A stretch of 64,000 nt of DNA from Protonemura montana. Its lineage: Eukaryota > Arthropoda > Insecta > Plecoptera > Nemouridae. Positions within the stretch are counted from its first letter, which is position 1, and every line of letters begins with the position of its first letter. Positions 7,619 through 20,767 of this stretch are shown here, in pieces. The stretch lies in contig CANOQG010000006.1 of assembly GCA_947568835.1 (NCBI GenBank), positions 248,001 through 312,000 of the forward strand. Direction: 5' to 3'. The notes beneath the pieces were generated by a model, which ran no database searches, was not told where the DNA came from, and saw nothing but the letters and a program-made list of their open reading frames with translations. The position numbers were made by a program, and so were the translations under genes.

Positions 7619-10600
7619 CTATGTCCTGCCCCATGTCCTGCCCCATGTCCCATGTCCTGCCCCATGTCCTGCCCCTTGTCCTGTCCCATTTCCTGCCCCA
7701 TGTCCTACCCCATGTCCTGCCCCATGTCCTGCCCCATGTCCTGCCCCATGTCCTGCCTCATGTCCTGCCCCATGTCTTGCCCCATGTCCCATGTCCTGCC
7801 CCATGTCCTGCCCCATGTCCTGCCCCATGTCCTGCCCTATGTCCTGTCTTATGTCCTGCCCCATGTAATGCCCCATTTTCTGCTCCATGTCCCGCCCCAT
7901 GTCCTGCCCCATGTCCCATGTCATGCCCCATGTCCTGCCCCATGTCCTGCCCCATGTCCTGTCCCATGTCCTGCTCCATGTCCTGCCCCATGTCCTGCCC
8001 CATGTCCTGCCCCATGTCCTGCCCCATGTCCTGTCCCATGTCATGTCCCATGTCCTGCTTCATGTCCTGCCCCATGTCCTGCCCCATGTCCTGCCCTATG
8101 TCCTGCCCCATGTCCTGCCCCATGTCCTGCCCCATGTCCTGCCCCATGTCCTGCCCTATGTCCTGCCCCATGTCCTGCCCCATGTCTTGCCCCATGTCCC
8201 ATGTCCTGCCCCATGTCCTGCCCCATGTCCTACCCCATGTCCTGCCCTATGTCCTGTCTAATGTCCTGCCCCATGTCCTGCCCCATGTCCTGCTCCATGT
8301 CCTGCCCCATGTCCTGCTCCATGTCCCATGTCCTGCCCCATGTCCTGCCCCATGTCCTGTCCCATGTCCTGCCTCATCTCCTGCCCCATGTCCTGCCCCA
8401 TGTCCTGCCCCATGTCCTGCCCCATGTCCTGTCCCATGTCCTGCCCCATTTCATGCCCCATGTCCTGCCCCATGTCCTGCCCCATGTCCCATGTCCTGCC
8501 CCATGTCCTGCCCCATGTCCTGTCACATTTCCTGCCCCATGTCCTGCCCCATGTCCTGCCCCATGTCCTGCCCCATGTCCTGCCCCATGTTCTGCCCCAT
8601 GTCCTGCCCTATGTCTTGCCCCATGTCCCATGTCCTGCCCCATGTCCTGCCCCATGTCCTGCCCCATGTCCTTCCCTATGTCCTGTCCTATGTCCTGCCC
8701 CATGTCCTGCCCCATGTCCTGCTCCATGTCCTCCCCCTGTCCTGCCCCATGTCCCATGTCCTGCCCCATGTCCTGCCCCATGTCCTGCCCCATGTCCTGC
8801 CCCATGTCCTGCCCCATGTCCTGCCCTATGTCCTGTCCCATGTCCTGCCCCATGTCCTGCCCCATGTCCTGCCCTATGTCCTGCCCCATGTCTTGCCCCA
8901 TGTCCCATGTCCTGCCCCATGTCCTGCCCCATGTCCTGCCCCATGTCCTGCCCTATGTCCTGCCCCATGTCCTGCCCCATTTTCTGCTCCATGTTCCACC
9001 CCATGTCCTGCCCCATGTCCCATGTCATGCCCCATGTCCTGCCCCATGTCCTGCCCCATGTCCTGTCCCATGTCCTGCTCCATGTCCTGCCCCATGTCTT
9101 ACCTCATGTCCCATGTCCTGCCTAATGTCCTGCCCCATGTCCCGCCCCATATCCTGCCCCATGTCCTGCCCCATGTCCTGCCCCATGTCCTGTCCCATGT
9201 CCTGCCCAATGTCCTGCCCCATGTCCTGCCCCATGTCCTGCCCTATGTCCTGCCCCATGTCCTGCCCCATGTCCTGCCCCATGTCCTGTCCCATGTCATG
9301 TCCCATGTCCTGCTCCATGTCCTGCCCCATGTCCTGCCCCATGTCCTGCCCTATGTCCTGCCCCATGTCCTGCCCCATGTCCTGCCCCATGTCCTGCCCT
9401 ATGTCCTGCCCCATGTCCTGCCCCATGTCCCATGTCCTGCCCCATGTCCTGCCCCTTGTCCTGTCCCATTTTCTGCCCCATGTCCTACCCCATGTCCTGC
9501 CCCATGTCCTGCCCCATGTCCTGCCCCATGTCCTGCCTCATGTCCTGCCCCATGTCTTGCCCCATGTCCCATGTCCTGCCCCATGTCCTGCCCCATGTCC
9601 TGCCCCATGTCCTGCCCTATGTCCTGTCTTATGTCCTGCCCCATGTAATGCCCCATGTCCTGCTCCATGTCCTCCCCCTGTCCTGCCCTATGTCTTATGT
9701 CCTGCCCCATGTAATGCCCCATGTCCTGCTCCATGTCCTCCCCCTGTCCTGCCCTATGTCTTATGTCCTGCCCCATGTCCTGCCTCATGTCCTGCCCCAT
9801 GTCCTTCCCTATGTCCTGTCCCATGTCCTGCCCCATTTCCTGCCCCATGTCCTGCTCCATGTCCTGCCCCATGTCCTGCCCCATGTCCTGCCCCATGTTC
9901 TGCCCCATGTCCTGCCCTATGTCTTGCCCCATGTCCCATGTCCTGCCCCATGTCCTGCCCCATGTCCTGCCCCATGTCCTTCCCTATGTCCTGTCCTATG
10001 TCCTGCCCCATGTCCTGCCCCATGTCCTGCTCCATGTCCTCCCCCTGTCCTGCCCCATGTCCCATGTCCTGCCCCATGTCCTGCCCCATGTCCTGCCCCA
10101 TGTCCTGCCCTATGTCCTGTCCCATGTCCTGCCCCATGTCCTGCCCCATGTCCTGCCCTATGTCCTGCCCCATGTCTTGCCCCATGTCCCATGTCCTGCC
10201 CCATGTCCTGCCCCATGTCCTGCCCCATGTCCTGCCCTATGTCCTGCCCCATGTCCTGCCCCATTTTCTGCTCCATGTTCCACCCCATGTCCTGCCCCAT
10301 GTCCCATGTCATGCCCCATGTCCTGCCCCATGTCCTGCCCCATGTCCTGTCCCATGTCCTGCTCCATGTCCTGCCCCATGTCTTACCTCATGTCCCATGT
10401 CCTGCCTCATGTCCTGCCCCATGTCCCGCCCCATATCCTGCCCCATGTCCTGCCCCATGTCCTGCCCCATGTCCTGTCCCATGTCCTGCCCAATGTCCTG
10501 CCCCATGTCCTGCCCCATGTCCTGCCCTATGTCCTGCCCCATGTCCTGCCCCATGTCCTGCCCCATGTCCTGTCCCATGTCATGTCCCATGTCCTGCTCC

Positions 10601-10710
10601 ATGTCCTGCCCCATGTCCTGCCCCATGTCCTGCCCTATGTCCTGCCCCATGTCCTGCCCCATGTCCTGCCCCATGTCCTGCCCTATGTCCTGCCCCATGT
10701 CCTGCCCCAT
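7619..10710. repeat. 3.1-kb tandem duplication, copy 2
   Basis: Second copy of 4512-7618. It includes the doubled TAATG/CTCCCCCTGTCCTGCCCTATG module seen at 6503-6620 and again at 9645-9765. The right part (from about 9865) also belongs to the block repeated at 21494 onward. Confidence 0.8.
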
Positions 10711-12955
10711 GTCCCATGTCCTGCCCCATGTCCTGCCCCTTGTCCTGTCCCATTTCCTGCCCCATGTCCTACCCCATGTCCTGCCCCATGTCCTGCCCCA
10801 TGTCCTGCCCCATGTCCTGCCTCATGTCCTGCCCCATGTCTTGCCCCATGTCCCATGTCCTGCCCCATGTCCTGCCCCATGTCCTGCCCCATGTCCTGCC
10901 CTATGTCCTGTCTTATGTCCTGCCCCATGTAATGCCCCATGTCCTGCTCCATGTCCTCCCCCTGTCCTGCCCTATGTCTTATGTCCTGCCCCATGTCCTG
11001 CCTCATGTCCTGCCCCATGTCCTTCCCTATGTCCTGTCCCATGTCCTGCCCCATTTCCTGCCCCATGTCCTGCTCCATGTCCTGCCCCATGTCCTGCCCC
11101 ATGTCCCGCTCCATGTCCTCCCCCTGTCCTGCCTCATGTCCCATGTCCTGCCCCATGTCCTGCCCCATGTCCTGCCCCATGTCCTGCCCCATGTCCTGTC
11201 CCATGTCCAGCCCCATGTTTTGCCCCATGTCCTGTCCAATGTCCTGCCTTATGTCCTGCCCCATGTCCTGCCCCATGTCCTGCCCCATGTCCTTCCCTAT
11301 GTCCTGTCCCATGTCCTGCCCCATGTCCTGCCCCATGTCCTGCCCCATGTCTTGCCCCATGTCCCATGTCCTGCCCCATGTCCTGCCCCATGTCCTGCCC
11401 CATGTCCTGCCCTATGTCCTGTCCCATGTCCTGTCCCATGTCATGTCCCATGTCCTGCTCCATGTCCTGCCCCATGTCCTGCCCCATGTCCTGCCGCATA
11501 TCCTGCCCAATGCCCCGACTATGTCGAACACATCTAACATCTTATGTTTTCCCCCATATACTGTCGCATGTCATGCACTATGTCCTGCCCCATGTCCTAT
11601 ATCATGTCTTGTCTGACATCACCGCATCCGATGTCCTCTACCAGGAAGCCTCGGACCGCACTACTCCGCCTCCTCTGACCCATGACTTCCAAATCCCCTT
11701 ATAGTGCTCCCAAGAAAGAAGAAAGAATGCCGCCTGCTGATCTCTACATCGCGGCAATCATTTCCACCCATACCCTGCCTCATGTACTGCCATAAGTCCT
11801 GCCCTATGTTATGCCCTATGCCCTGCCCCATGAACTGTATTATGTCCTGACTGACATCACGGCATCTGATGTCCTCATCCCAGAAAGCCGAGGACCCCAA
11901 TACTCCGCCTTCTGCCTTCAGCCAATCCTGTCCTGTCCTATGTCCTGCCGCATGTTATGCCCCACATCCTGCCGCATAGCTCCGACTATGTCAAACACAT
12001 CTTAGGTCTTATGTCCTCCCCCATGTCCTGCCGCATGTCATGCACTATGTCCTGCCCCATGTCCTGCTCCATGACCTGCCCCATGTCCCATGTCCTGCCC
12101 CATGTCCTGCCCCATGTCCTGCCCCAAGTCCTGCCTCATGTCCTGCCCCATGTCCTGCCCCATGTCCTGCCCCATGTCCTGCCCCATGTCCTGCCCTATG
12201 TCCTGCCCCATGTCCTGCCCCATGTCCTGCCCTATGTCCTGTCCCATGTCCTGTCCCATGTCCTGCCCCATGTCCTGCCCCATGTCCTTCCCTATGTCCT
12301 GTCCCATGTCCTGCCCCATGTCCTGCCCCATGTCCTGCTTCATGTCCTCCCCCTGTCCTGCCTCATGTCCCATGTCCTGCCCCGTGTACTGCCCAATGTC
12401 CTGCCCTATGTCCTGCCCTATGTCCTGTCCCATGTCCTGCCCCATGTCCTGCCCCATGTCCTGCCCCATGTCCTGCCCCATGTCTTTCCCCATGTCCCAT
12501 GTCCTGCCCCATGTCCTGCCCCATGTCCTGCCCCATGTCCTGCCCCATGTCCTGTCCCATGTCCTGCCTCATGTCCTGCCCCATGTCCTGCCCCATAGCC
12601 TGGCCTATGTCCTGCCCCATGTCCTGTCCCATGTCCTGCCCCATGTTTTGCCCCATGTCCTGCCCCATGTCCTGCCCTATGTCCTGTCCCATGTCCTGCC
12701 CCATGTCCTGCCCCATGTCCTGTCCCATGTCCTGCCTCATGTCCTACCCCATGTCCTGCCCTATGTCCTGCCCCATGTCCTGCCCCATGTCCTGCCCCAT
12801 GTCCTGCCCCATGTCCTGCCCCATGTCCTGTCCCATGTCATGTCCCATGTCCTGCTCCATGTCCTGCCCCATGTCCTGCCCCATGTCCTGCCCTATGTCC
12901 TGTCCCATGTCCTGCCCCATGTCCTGCCCCATGTCCTGTCCCATGTCCTGCCTCA
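9865..12955. repeat. Segmental duplication at offset 11,629 (copy 1, contains B1)
   Basis: Array, B1 and the start of array III recur at about 21494-24584 with constant offset 11629. Only scattered differences were seen, for example CTTATG near 10979 versus CATATG near 22608, and T at 11549 versus C at 23178. Downstream the copies diverge by an 84-bp difference. Confidence 0.8.
11494..12049. repeat. Interspersed element B, copy 1
   Basis: A 556-bp interruption made of the same degenerate repeat of about 238 bp as the left half of element A. Head motifs are at 11624 and 11862. The phrase GACTATGTCRAACACATCT occurs at both ends, about 467 bp apart. The 25-26-bp tandem repeat and the CpG-containing core of A are absent. 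Compared with A it differs by a 2-bp insertion (ATCTCTACATCG versus ATCTACATCG) and scattered substitutions, so it is a diverged relative, not a truncated recent copy. Frames ending at 11704 and 12005 are chance. Confidence 0.88.
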
Positions 12956-15900
12956 TGTCCTACCCCATGTCCTGCCCTATGTCCTGCCCCATGTCCTGCC
13001 CCATGTCCTGCCCCATGTCCTGCCCCATGTCCTGCCCTATGTCCCGCCCCATGTCCTGCCCCATGTCCCATGTCCTGCCCCATGTCCAGCCCCTTGTCCT
13101 GTCCCATTTCCTGCCCCATGTCCTGCCCCATGTCCTGCCCCATGTCCTGCCCCATGTCCTGCCCCATGTCCTGCCCCATGTCTTGCCCCATGTCCCATGT
13201 CCTGCCCCATGTCCTGCCCCATGTCCTGCCCCATGTCCTGCCCTATGTCCTGTCCCATGTCCTGTCCCATGTCATGTCCCATGTCCTGCTCCATGTCCTG
13301 CCCCATGTCCTGCCCCATGTCCTGCCCTATGTCCTGCCCCATGTCCTGCCCCATGTCCTGCCCCATGTCCTGCTCCATGACCTGCCCCATGTCCCATGTC
13401 CTGCCCCATGTCCTGCCCCATGTCCTGCCCCAAGTCCTGCCTCATGTCCTGCCCTATGTCCTGCCCCATGTCCTGCCCCATGTCCTGCCCCATGTCCTGC
13501 CCTATGTCCTGCCCCATGTCCTGCCCTATGTCCTGTCCCATGTCCTGTCCCATGTCCTGCCCCATGTCCTGCCCCATGTCCTTCCCTATGTCCTGTCCCA
13601 TGTCCTGCCCCATGTCCTGCCCCATGTCCTGCTCCATGTCCTCCCCCTGTCCTGCCTCATGTCCCATGTCCTGCCCCGTGTCCTGCCCAATGTCCTGCCC
13701 CATGTCCTGCCCTATGTCCTGTCCCATGTCCTGCCCCATGTCCTGCCCCATGTCCTGCCCCATGTCCTGCCCCATGTCTTTCCCCATGTCCCATGTCCTG
13801 CCCCATGTCCTGCCCCATGTCCTGCCCCATGTCCTGCCCCATGTCCTGTCCCATGTCCTGCCTCATGTCCTGCCCCATGTCCTGCCCCATAGCCTGGCCT
13901 ATGTCCTGCCCCATGTCCTGTCCCATGTCCTGCCCCATGTCCTGCCCCATGTCCTGCCCCATGTCCTGTCCCATGTCATGTCCCATGTCCTGCTCCATGT
14001 CCTGCCCCATGTCCTGCCCCATGTCCTGCCTTATGTCCTGCCCCATGTCCTGCCCCATGTCCTGCCCCATGTCCTGCCCCATGTCCTGCCCTATGTCCTG
14101 CCCCATGTCCTGCCCCATGTCTTGCCCCATGTCCCATGTCCTGCCCCATGTCCTGCCCCATGTCCTACCCCATGTCCTGCCCTATGTCCTGTCTTATGTC
14201 CTGCCCCATGTCCTGCCCCATGTCCTGCTCCATGTCCTGCCCCATGTCCTGCTCCATGTCCCATGTCCTGCCCCATGTCCTGCCCCATGTCCTGTCCCAT
14301 GTCCTGCCTCATCTCCTGCCCCATGTCCTGCCCCATGTCCTGCCCCATGTCCTGCCCCATGTCCTGTCCCATGTCCTGCCCCATGTCATGCCCCATGTCC
14401 TGCCCCATGTCCTGCCCCATGTCCCATGTCCTGCCCCATGTCCTGCCCCATGTCCTGCCCCATGTCCTGCCCCATGTCCTGCCCCATGTCCTGCCCCATG
14501 TCTTGCCCCATGTCCCATGTCCTGCCCCATGTCCTGCCCCATGTCCTGCCCCATGTCCTGCCCTATGTCCTGTCCCATGTCCTGTCCCATGTCATGTCCC
14601 ATGTCCTGCTCCATGTCCTGCCCCATGTCCTGCCCCATGTCCTGCTCCATGTCCTGCCCCATGTCCTGCCCCATGTCCTGCCCTATGTCCTGCCCCATGT
14701 CCTGCCCCATGTCCTGCCCCATGTCCTGCCCCATGTCCTGCCCTATGTCCTGCCCCATGTCCTGCCCCATGTCTTGCCCCATGTCCCATGTCCTGCCCCA
14801 TGTCCTGCCCCATGTCCTACCCCATGTCCTGCCCTATGTCCTGTCTTATGTCCTGCCCCATGTCCTGCCCCATGTCCTGCTCCATGTCCTGCCCCATGTC
14901 CTGCTCCATGTCCCATGTCCTGCCCCATGTCCTGCCCCATGTCCTGTCCCATGTCCTGCCTCATCTCCTGCCCCATGTCCTGCCCCATGTCCTGCCCCAT
15001 GTCCTGCCCCATGTCCTGTCCCATGTCCTGCCCCATGTCATGCCCCATGTCCTGCCCCATGTCCTGCCCCATGTCCCATGTCCTGCCCCATGTCCTGCCC
15101 CATGTCCTGCCCCATGTCCTGCCCCATGTCCTGCCCCATGTCCTGCCCCATGTCTTGCCCCATGTCCCATGTCCTGCCCCATGTCCTGCCCCATGTCCTG
15201 CCCCATGTCCTGCCCTATGTCCTGTCCCATGTCCTGTCCCATGTCATGTCCCATGTCCTGCTCCATGTCCTGCCCCATGTCCTGCCCCATGTCCTGCCCT
15301 ATGTCCTGCCCCATGTCCTGCCCCATGTCCTGCCCCATGTCCTGCTCCATGACCTGCCCCATGTCCCATGTCCTGCCCCATGTCCTGCCCCATGTCCTGC
15401 CCCAAGTCCTGCCTCATGTCCTGCCCTATGTCCTGCCCCATGTCCTGCCCCATGTCCTGCCCCATGTCCTGCCCTATGTCCTGCCCCATGTCCTGCCCCA
15501 TGTCCTGCCCTATGTCCTGTCCCATGTCCTGTCCCATGTCCTGCCCCATGTCCTGCCCCATGTCCTTCCCTATGTCCTGTCCCATGTCCTGCCCCATGTC
15601 CTGCCCCATGTCCTGCTCCATGTCCTCCCCCTGTCCTGCCTCATGTCCCATGTCCTGCCCCGTGTCCTGCCCAATGTCCTGCCCCATGTCCTGCCCTATG
15701 TCCTGTCCCATGTCCTGCCCCATGTCCTGCCCCATGTCCTGCCCCATGTCCTGCCCCATGTCTTTCCCCATGTCCCATGTCCTGCCCCATGTCCTGCCCC
15801 ATGTCCTGCCCCATGTCCTGCCCCATGTCCTGTCCCATGTCCTGCCTCATGTCTTGCCCCATGTCCTGCCCCATAGCCTGGCCTATGTCCTGCCCCATGT

Positions 15901-18900
15901 CCTGTCCCATGTCCTGCCCCATGTCCTGCCCCATGTCCTGCCCCATGTCCTGCCCCATGTCCTGCCCCATGTCCTGTCCCATGTCATGTCCCATGTCCTG
16001 CTCCATGTCCTGCCCCATGTCCTGCCCCATGTCCTGCCCTATGTCCTGCCCCATGTCCTGCCCCATCTCCTGCCCCATGTCCTGCCCCATGTCCTGCCCT
16101 ATGTCCTGCCCCATGTCCTGCCCCATGTCTTGCCCCATGTCCCATGTCCTGCCCCATGTCCTGCCCCATGTCCTACCCCATGTCCTGCCCTATGTCCTGT
16201 CTTATGTCCTGCCCCATGTCCTGCCCCATGTCCTGCTCCATGTCCTGCCCCATGTCCTGCTCCATGTCCCATGTCCTGCCCCATGTCCTGCCCCATGTCC
16301 TGTCCCATGTCCTGCCTCATCTCCTGCCCCATGTCCTGCCCCATGTCCTGCCCCATGTCCTGCCCCATGTCCTGTCCCATGTCCTGCCCCATGTCATGCC
16401 CCATGTCCTGCCCCATGTCCTGCCCCATGTCCCATGTCCTGCCCCATGTCCTGCCCTTTGTCCTGTCACATTTCCTGCCCCATGTCCTGCCCCATGTCCT
16501 GCCCCATGTCCTGCCCCATGTCCTGCCCCATGTTCTGCCCCATGTCCTGCCCTATGTCTTGCCCCATGTCCCATGTCCTGCCCCATGTCCTGCCCCATGT
16601 CCTGCCCCATGTCCTTCCCTATGTCCTGTCCTATGTCCTGCCCCATGTCCTGCCCCATGTCCTGCTCCATGTCCTCCCCCTGTCCTGCCCCATGTCCCAT
16701 GTCCTGCCCCATGTCCTGCCCCATGTCCTGCCCCATGTCCTGCCCTATGTCCTGTCCCATGTCCTGCCCCATGTCCTGCCCCATGTCCTGCCCTATGTCC
16801 TGCCCCATGTCTTGCCCCATGTCCCATGTCCTGCCCCATGTCCTGCCCCATGTCCTGCCCCATGTCCTGCCCTATGTCCTGCCCCATGTCCTGCCCCATT
16901 TTCTGCTCCATGTTCCACCCCATGTCCTGCCCCATGTCCCATGTCATGCCCCATGTCCTGCCCCATGTCCTGCCCCATGTCCTGTCCCATGTCCTGCTCC
17001 ATGTCCTGCCCCATGTCTTACCTCATGTCCCATGTCCTGCCTCATGTCCTGCCCCATGTCCCGCCCCATATCCTGCCCCATGTCCTGCCCCATGTCCTGC
17101 CCCATGTCCTGCCCCATGTCCTTCCCTATGTCCTGTCCCATGTCCTGCCCCATGTCCTGCCCCATGTCCTGCTTTATGTCCTCCCCCTGTCCTGCCTCAT
17201 GTCCCATGTCCTGCCCCGTGTACTGCCCAATGTCCTGCCCTATGTCCTGCCCTATGTCCTGTCCCATGTCCTGCCCCATGTCCTGCCCCATGTCCTGCCC
17301 CATGTCCCATGTCCTGCCCCATGTCCAGCCCCTTGTCCTGTCCCATTTCCTGCCCCATGTCCTGCCCCATGTCCTGCCCCATGTCCTGCCCCATGTCCTG
17401 CCCCATGTCCTGCCCCATGTCTTGCCCCATGTCCCATGTCCTGCCCCATGTCCTGCCCCATGTCCTGCCCCATGTCCTGCCCTATGTCCTGTCCCATGTC
17501 CTGTCCCATGTCATGTCCCATGTCCTGCTCCATGTCCTGCCCCATGTCCTGCCCCATGTCCTGCTCCATGACCTGCCCCATGTCCCATGTCCTGCCCCAT
17601 GTCCTGCCCCATGTCCTGCCCCAAGTCCTGCTTCATGTCCTGCCCCATGTCCTGCCCCATGTCCTGCCCCATGTCCTGCCCCATGTCCTGCCCTATGTCC
17701 TGCCCCATGTCCTGCCCCATGTCCTGCCCTATGTCCTGTCCCATGTCCTGTCCCATGTCCTGCCCCATGTCCTGCCCCATGTCCTTCCCTATGTCCTGTC
17801 CCATGTCCTGCCCCATGTCCTGCCCCATGTCCTGCTCCATGTCCTCCCCCTGTCCTGCCTCATGTCCCATGTCCTGCCCCGTGTCCTGCCCAATGTCCTG
17901 CCCCATGTCCTGCCCTATGTCCTGTCCCATGTCCTGCCCCATGTCCTGCCCCATGTCCTGCCCCATGTCCTGCCCCATGTCTTTCCCCATGTCCCATGTC
18001 CTGCCCCATGTCCTGCCCCATGTCCTGCCCCATGTCCTGCCCCATGTCCTGTCCCATGTCCTGCCTCATGTCCTGCCCCATGTCCTGCCCCATAGCCTGG
18101 CCTATGTCCTGCCCCATGTCCTGTCCCATGTCCTGCCCCATGTCCTGCCCCATGTCCTGCCCCATGTCCTGCCCCATGTCCTGCCCCATGTCCTGTCCCA
18201 TGTCATGTCCCATGTCCTGCTCCATGTCCTGCCCCATGTCCTGCCCCATGTCCTGCCCTATGTCCTGCCCCATGTCCTGCCCCATGTCCTGCCCCATGTC
18301 CTGCCCCATGTCCTGCCCTATGTCCTGCCCCATGTCCTGCCCCATGTCTTGCCCCATGTCCCATGTCCTGCCCCATGTCCTGCCCCATGTCCTACCCCAT
18401 GTCCTGCCCTATGTCCTGTCTTATGTCCTGCCCCATGTCCTGCCCCATGTCCTGCTCCATGTCCTGCCCCATGTCCTGCTCCATGTCCCATGTCCTGCCC
18501 CATGTCCTGCCCCATGTCCTGTCCCATGTCCTGCCTCATGTCCTGCCCCATGTCCTGCCCCATGTCCTGCCCCATGTCCTGCCCCATGTCCTGTCCCATG
18601 TCCTGCCCCATGTCATGCCCCATGTCCTGCCCCATGTCCTGCCCCATGTCCCATGTCCTGCCCCATGTCCTGCCCTTTGTCCTGTCACATTTCCTGCCCC
18701 ATGTCCTGCCCCATGTCCTGCCCCATGTCCTGCCCCATGTCCTGCCCCATGTTCTGCCCCATGTCCTGCCCTATGTCTTGCCCCATGTCCCATGTCCTGC
18801 CCCATGTCCTGCCCCATGTCCTGCCCCATGTCCTTCCCTATGTCCTGTCCTATGTCCTGCCCCATGTCCTGCCCCATGTCCTGCTCCATGTCCTTCCCCT

Positions 18901-19378
18901 GTCCTGCCCCATGTCCCATGTCCTGCCCCATGTCCTGCCCCATGTCCTGCCCCATGTCCTGCCCTATGTCCTGTCCCATGTCCTGCCCCATGTCCTGCCC
19001 CATGTCCTGCCCTATGTCCTGCCCCATGTCTTGCCCCATGTCCCATGTCCTGCCCCATGTCCTGCCCCATGTCCTGCCCCATGTCCTGCCCTATGTCCTG
19101 CCCCATGTCCTGCCCCATTTTCTGCTCCATGTTCCACCCCATGTCCTGCCCCATGTCCCATGTCATGCCCCATGTCCTGCCCCATGTCCTGCCCCATGTC
19201 CTGTCCCATGTCCTGCTCCATGTCCTGCCCCATGTCTTACCTCATGTCCCATGTCCTGCCTCATGTCCTGCCCCATGTCCTGCCCCATATCCTGCCCCAT
19301 GTCCTGCCCCATGTCCTGCCCCATGTCCTGTCCCATGTCCTGCCCAATGTCCTGCCCCATGTCCTGCCCCATGTCCTG
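12050..19378. repeat. Array III: 12-bp minisatellite
   Basis: Monomer array between B1 and A2. The rare marker CATAGCCTGGCC occurs near 12593, 13887, 15871 and 18090, so marker spacing is 1294, 1984 and 2219 bp. A monomer ACCTGCCCC after CTCC and a CCAAGTCC monomer mark the start of most units. The right 2.3 kb is shared by all four A elements as their left flank. No non-monomer sequence and no gene is seen. Confidence 0.97.
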
Positions 19379-20147
19379 CATCCGATGTCCTCTACCAGGA
19401 AGCCTCGGACCGCACTACTCCGCCTCCTCTGACCCATGACTTCCAAATCCCCTTATAGTGCTCCCAAGAAAGAAGAAAGAATGCCGCCTGCTGATCTACA
19501 TCGGGGCAATCATTTATACCCATACCCTGCCTCATGTACTGCCATAAGTCCTGCCCTATGTTATGCCCTATGCCCTGCCCCATGAACTGTATTATGTCCT
19601 GACTGACATCACGGCATCTGATGTCCTCATCCCAGAAAGCCGAGGACCGCAATACTCCGCCTTCTGGCTTCAGCCAGTCCTGTCCTGTCCTATGACCTGC
19701 CCCATGTTATGCCCCACATCCTGCCGCATATCCTGCCCAATGCCCCGACTATGTCAAACACATCTTGGGTCTTATGTCCTCCCCGATGTCCTGGGGCATG
19801 TCCTGCACCAAGTCCTGCCCCATGTCCTGCACCATGTCTTGTCTGACACCATCGCATCCGATGTCCTCATCCAGAATGCCGCGGACCCCGATACTTTGCC
19901 TTCTCAGACACATGGATTCCCAATTCATTTACACTGCTACTACGTTATAAGAAAGAATGCCCGCTAGATCGCGACCATCATTTTCACCGGAGACCAAACG
20001 CATCCTCCTCATCTCAGCTAGTTCTGCTCCATGTCCTGCCTTATGTCCTGATCCACATCCTGCCCCAAGTCCTGCCCCACGTTATGCCCTAAGCCCTGCC
20101 CTATGTCCTGTACGATGTCCTGTTTCGCCTCTCCCGCCTCCTCTGCA

Positions 20148-20300
20148 GTTCATTGCCTCTGCCTTGCCGAAAGTTCATTGACCTCTGTTTTGCCGAAAGG
20201 TCATTCGCCTCTGATTTGCCCATGTCATTGACCTCTGTCTTGCCGAAAGTTCATTGACCTCTCTTTAGCCGAAAGGTCATCGACCTTTGTCTTGCTGAAC
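20148..20300. repeat. 25-26-bp tandem repeat (element A2)
   Basis: Six units identical to those at 2486-2638, including the two AGTTCATTGACCT sites (20172-20184 and 20248-20260). Confidence 0.85.
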
Positions 20301-20767
20301 AACATCTCGACAAGAGCCAGAGCTTTCTGACCGTGCGCCACACAAAGGAGAGCAATCTCGAATCAGCAAGTCTAATCCGACGCCAGAGACACGTTGACGA
20401 GCCATGAATTCCTCCACGGGCTTCGTCTGCGATCGTTGCGACAATGTCTTCACGTCGTTTGCCTACTCGGACGGCTAACGTCCGAATGACACGGCGGCTT
20501 TCTAGCCTGCGCTACGGTAGTTAATATACACAACGGCTACTGTCGCAGGCAGTCAACGAGCCGCAAACATCGTTCCCTTCTACGTAGGATCCAGAATCAC
20601 TCGATACGGACCATCTCCCCGACGCGCCATGGTCTCGGTGCTCTCGCGTCACCCTCCGTCGCGCGGGGGGTTAGGTTGCCACCGACGCGTAATACCAGTC
20701 TTTTAGCTACAATAGATTAGGCTTAGTGGTGGTTGTTAGTTCACCTCGTGGTGGTCGACACGAGGCT
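20301..20767. other. Non-repetitive core of element A2
   Basis: Same sequence as 2639-3105. It holds the 24-codon frame (20404-20478), the inverted repeats at 20467-20485 and 20505-20550, and the junction hairpin at 20744-20765. Confidence 0.6.

Larger units (their letters stand above)
3106..11493. repeat. Array II: 12-bp minisatellite with ~1.6-1.75 kb and ~3.1 kb HORs
   Basis: Monomer array between A1 and B1. Its first 1655 bp repeat 20768-22561, but lack one 126-bp cassette plus one monomer (138 bp) near 3900. Internally, 3316-3760 recurs at 4922-5366 (period 1606) and 3987-4539 recurs at 5731-6283 (period 1744). A larger tandem duplication of about 3.1 kb joins at about 7618. A few monomers carry TAATG, TCTTACC, ATTTTCTGCTCC or TTCCACCCC and serve as markers. 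The open frame of 1708 codons at 6578-11704 is frame-free repeat, not a gene. Confidence 0.97.
19379..20767. repeat. Interspersed element A, copy 2
   Basis: Same length and internal order as copy 1, and no difference found by eye. Degenerate repeat heads are at 19378, 19614 and 19854, the 25-26-bp repeat at 20148-20300 and the core at 20301-20767. Confidence 0.93.

Noticed and set aside
6578-11704. 1708-codon open frame (and many other frames of 400-1500 codons on +)
   Set aside because: It is composed of MSCP/HVLP/PCPA repeats that switch whenever a 7-bp monomer shifts the frame. The 12-mer lacks stops in all frames, so length carries no evidence of coding.
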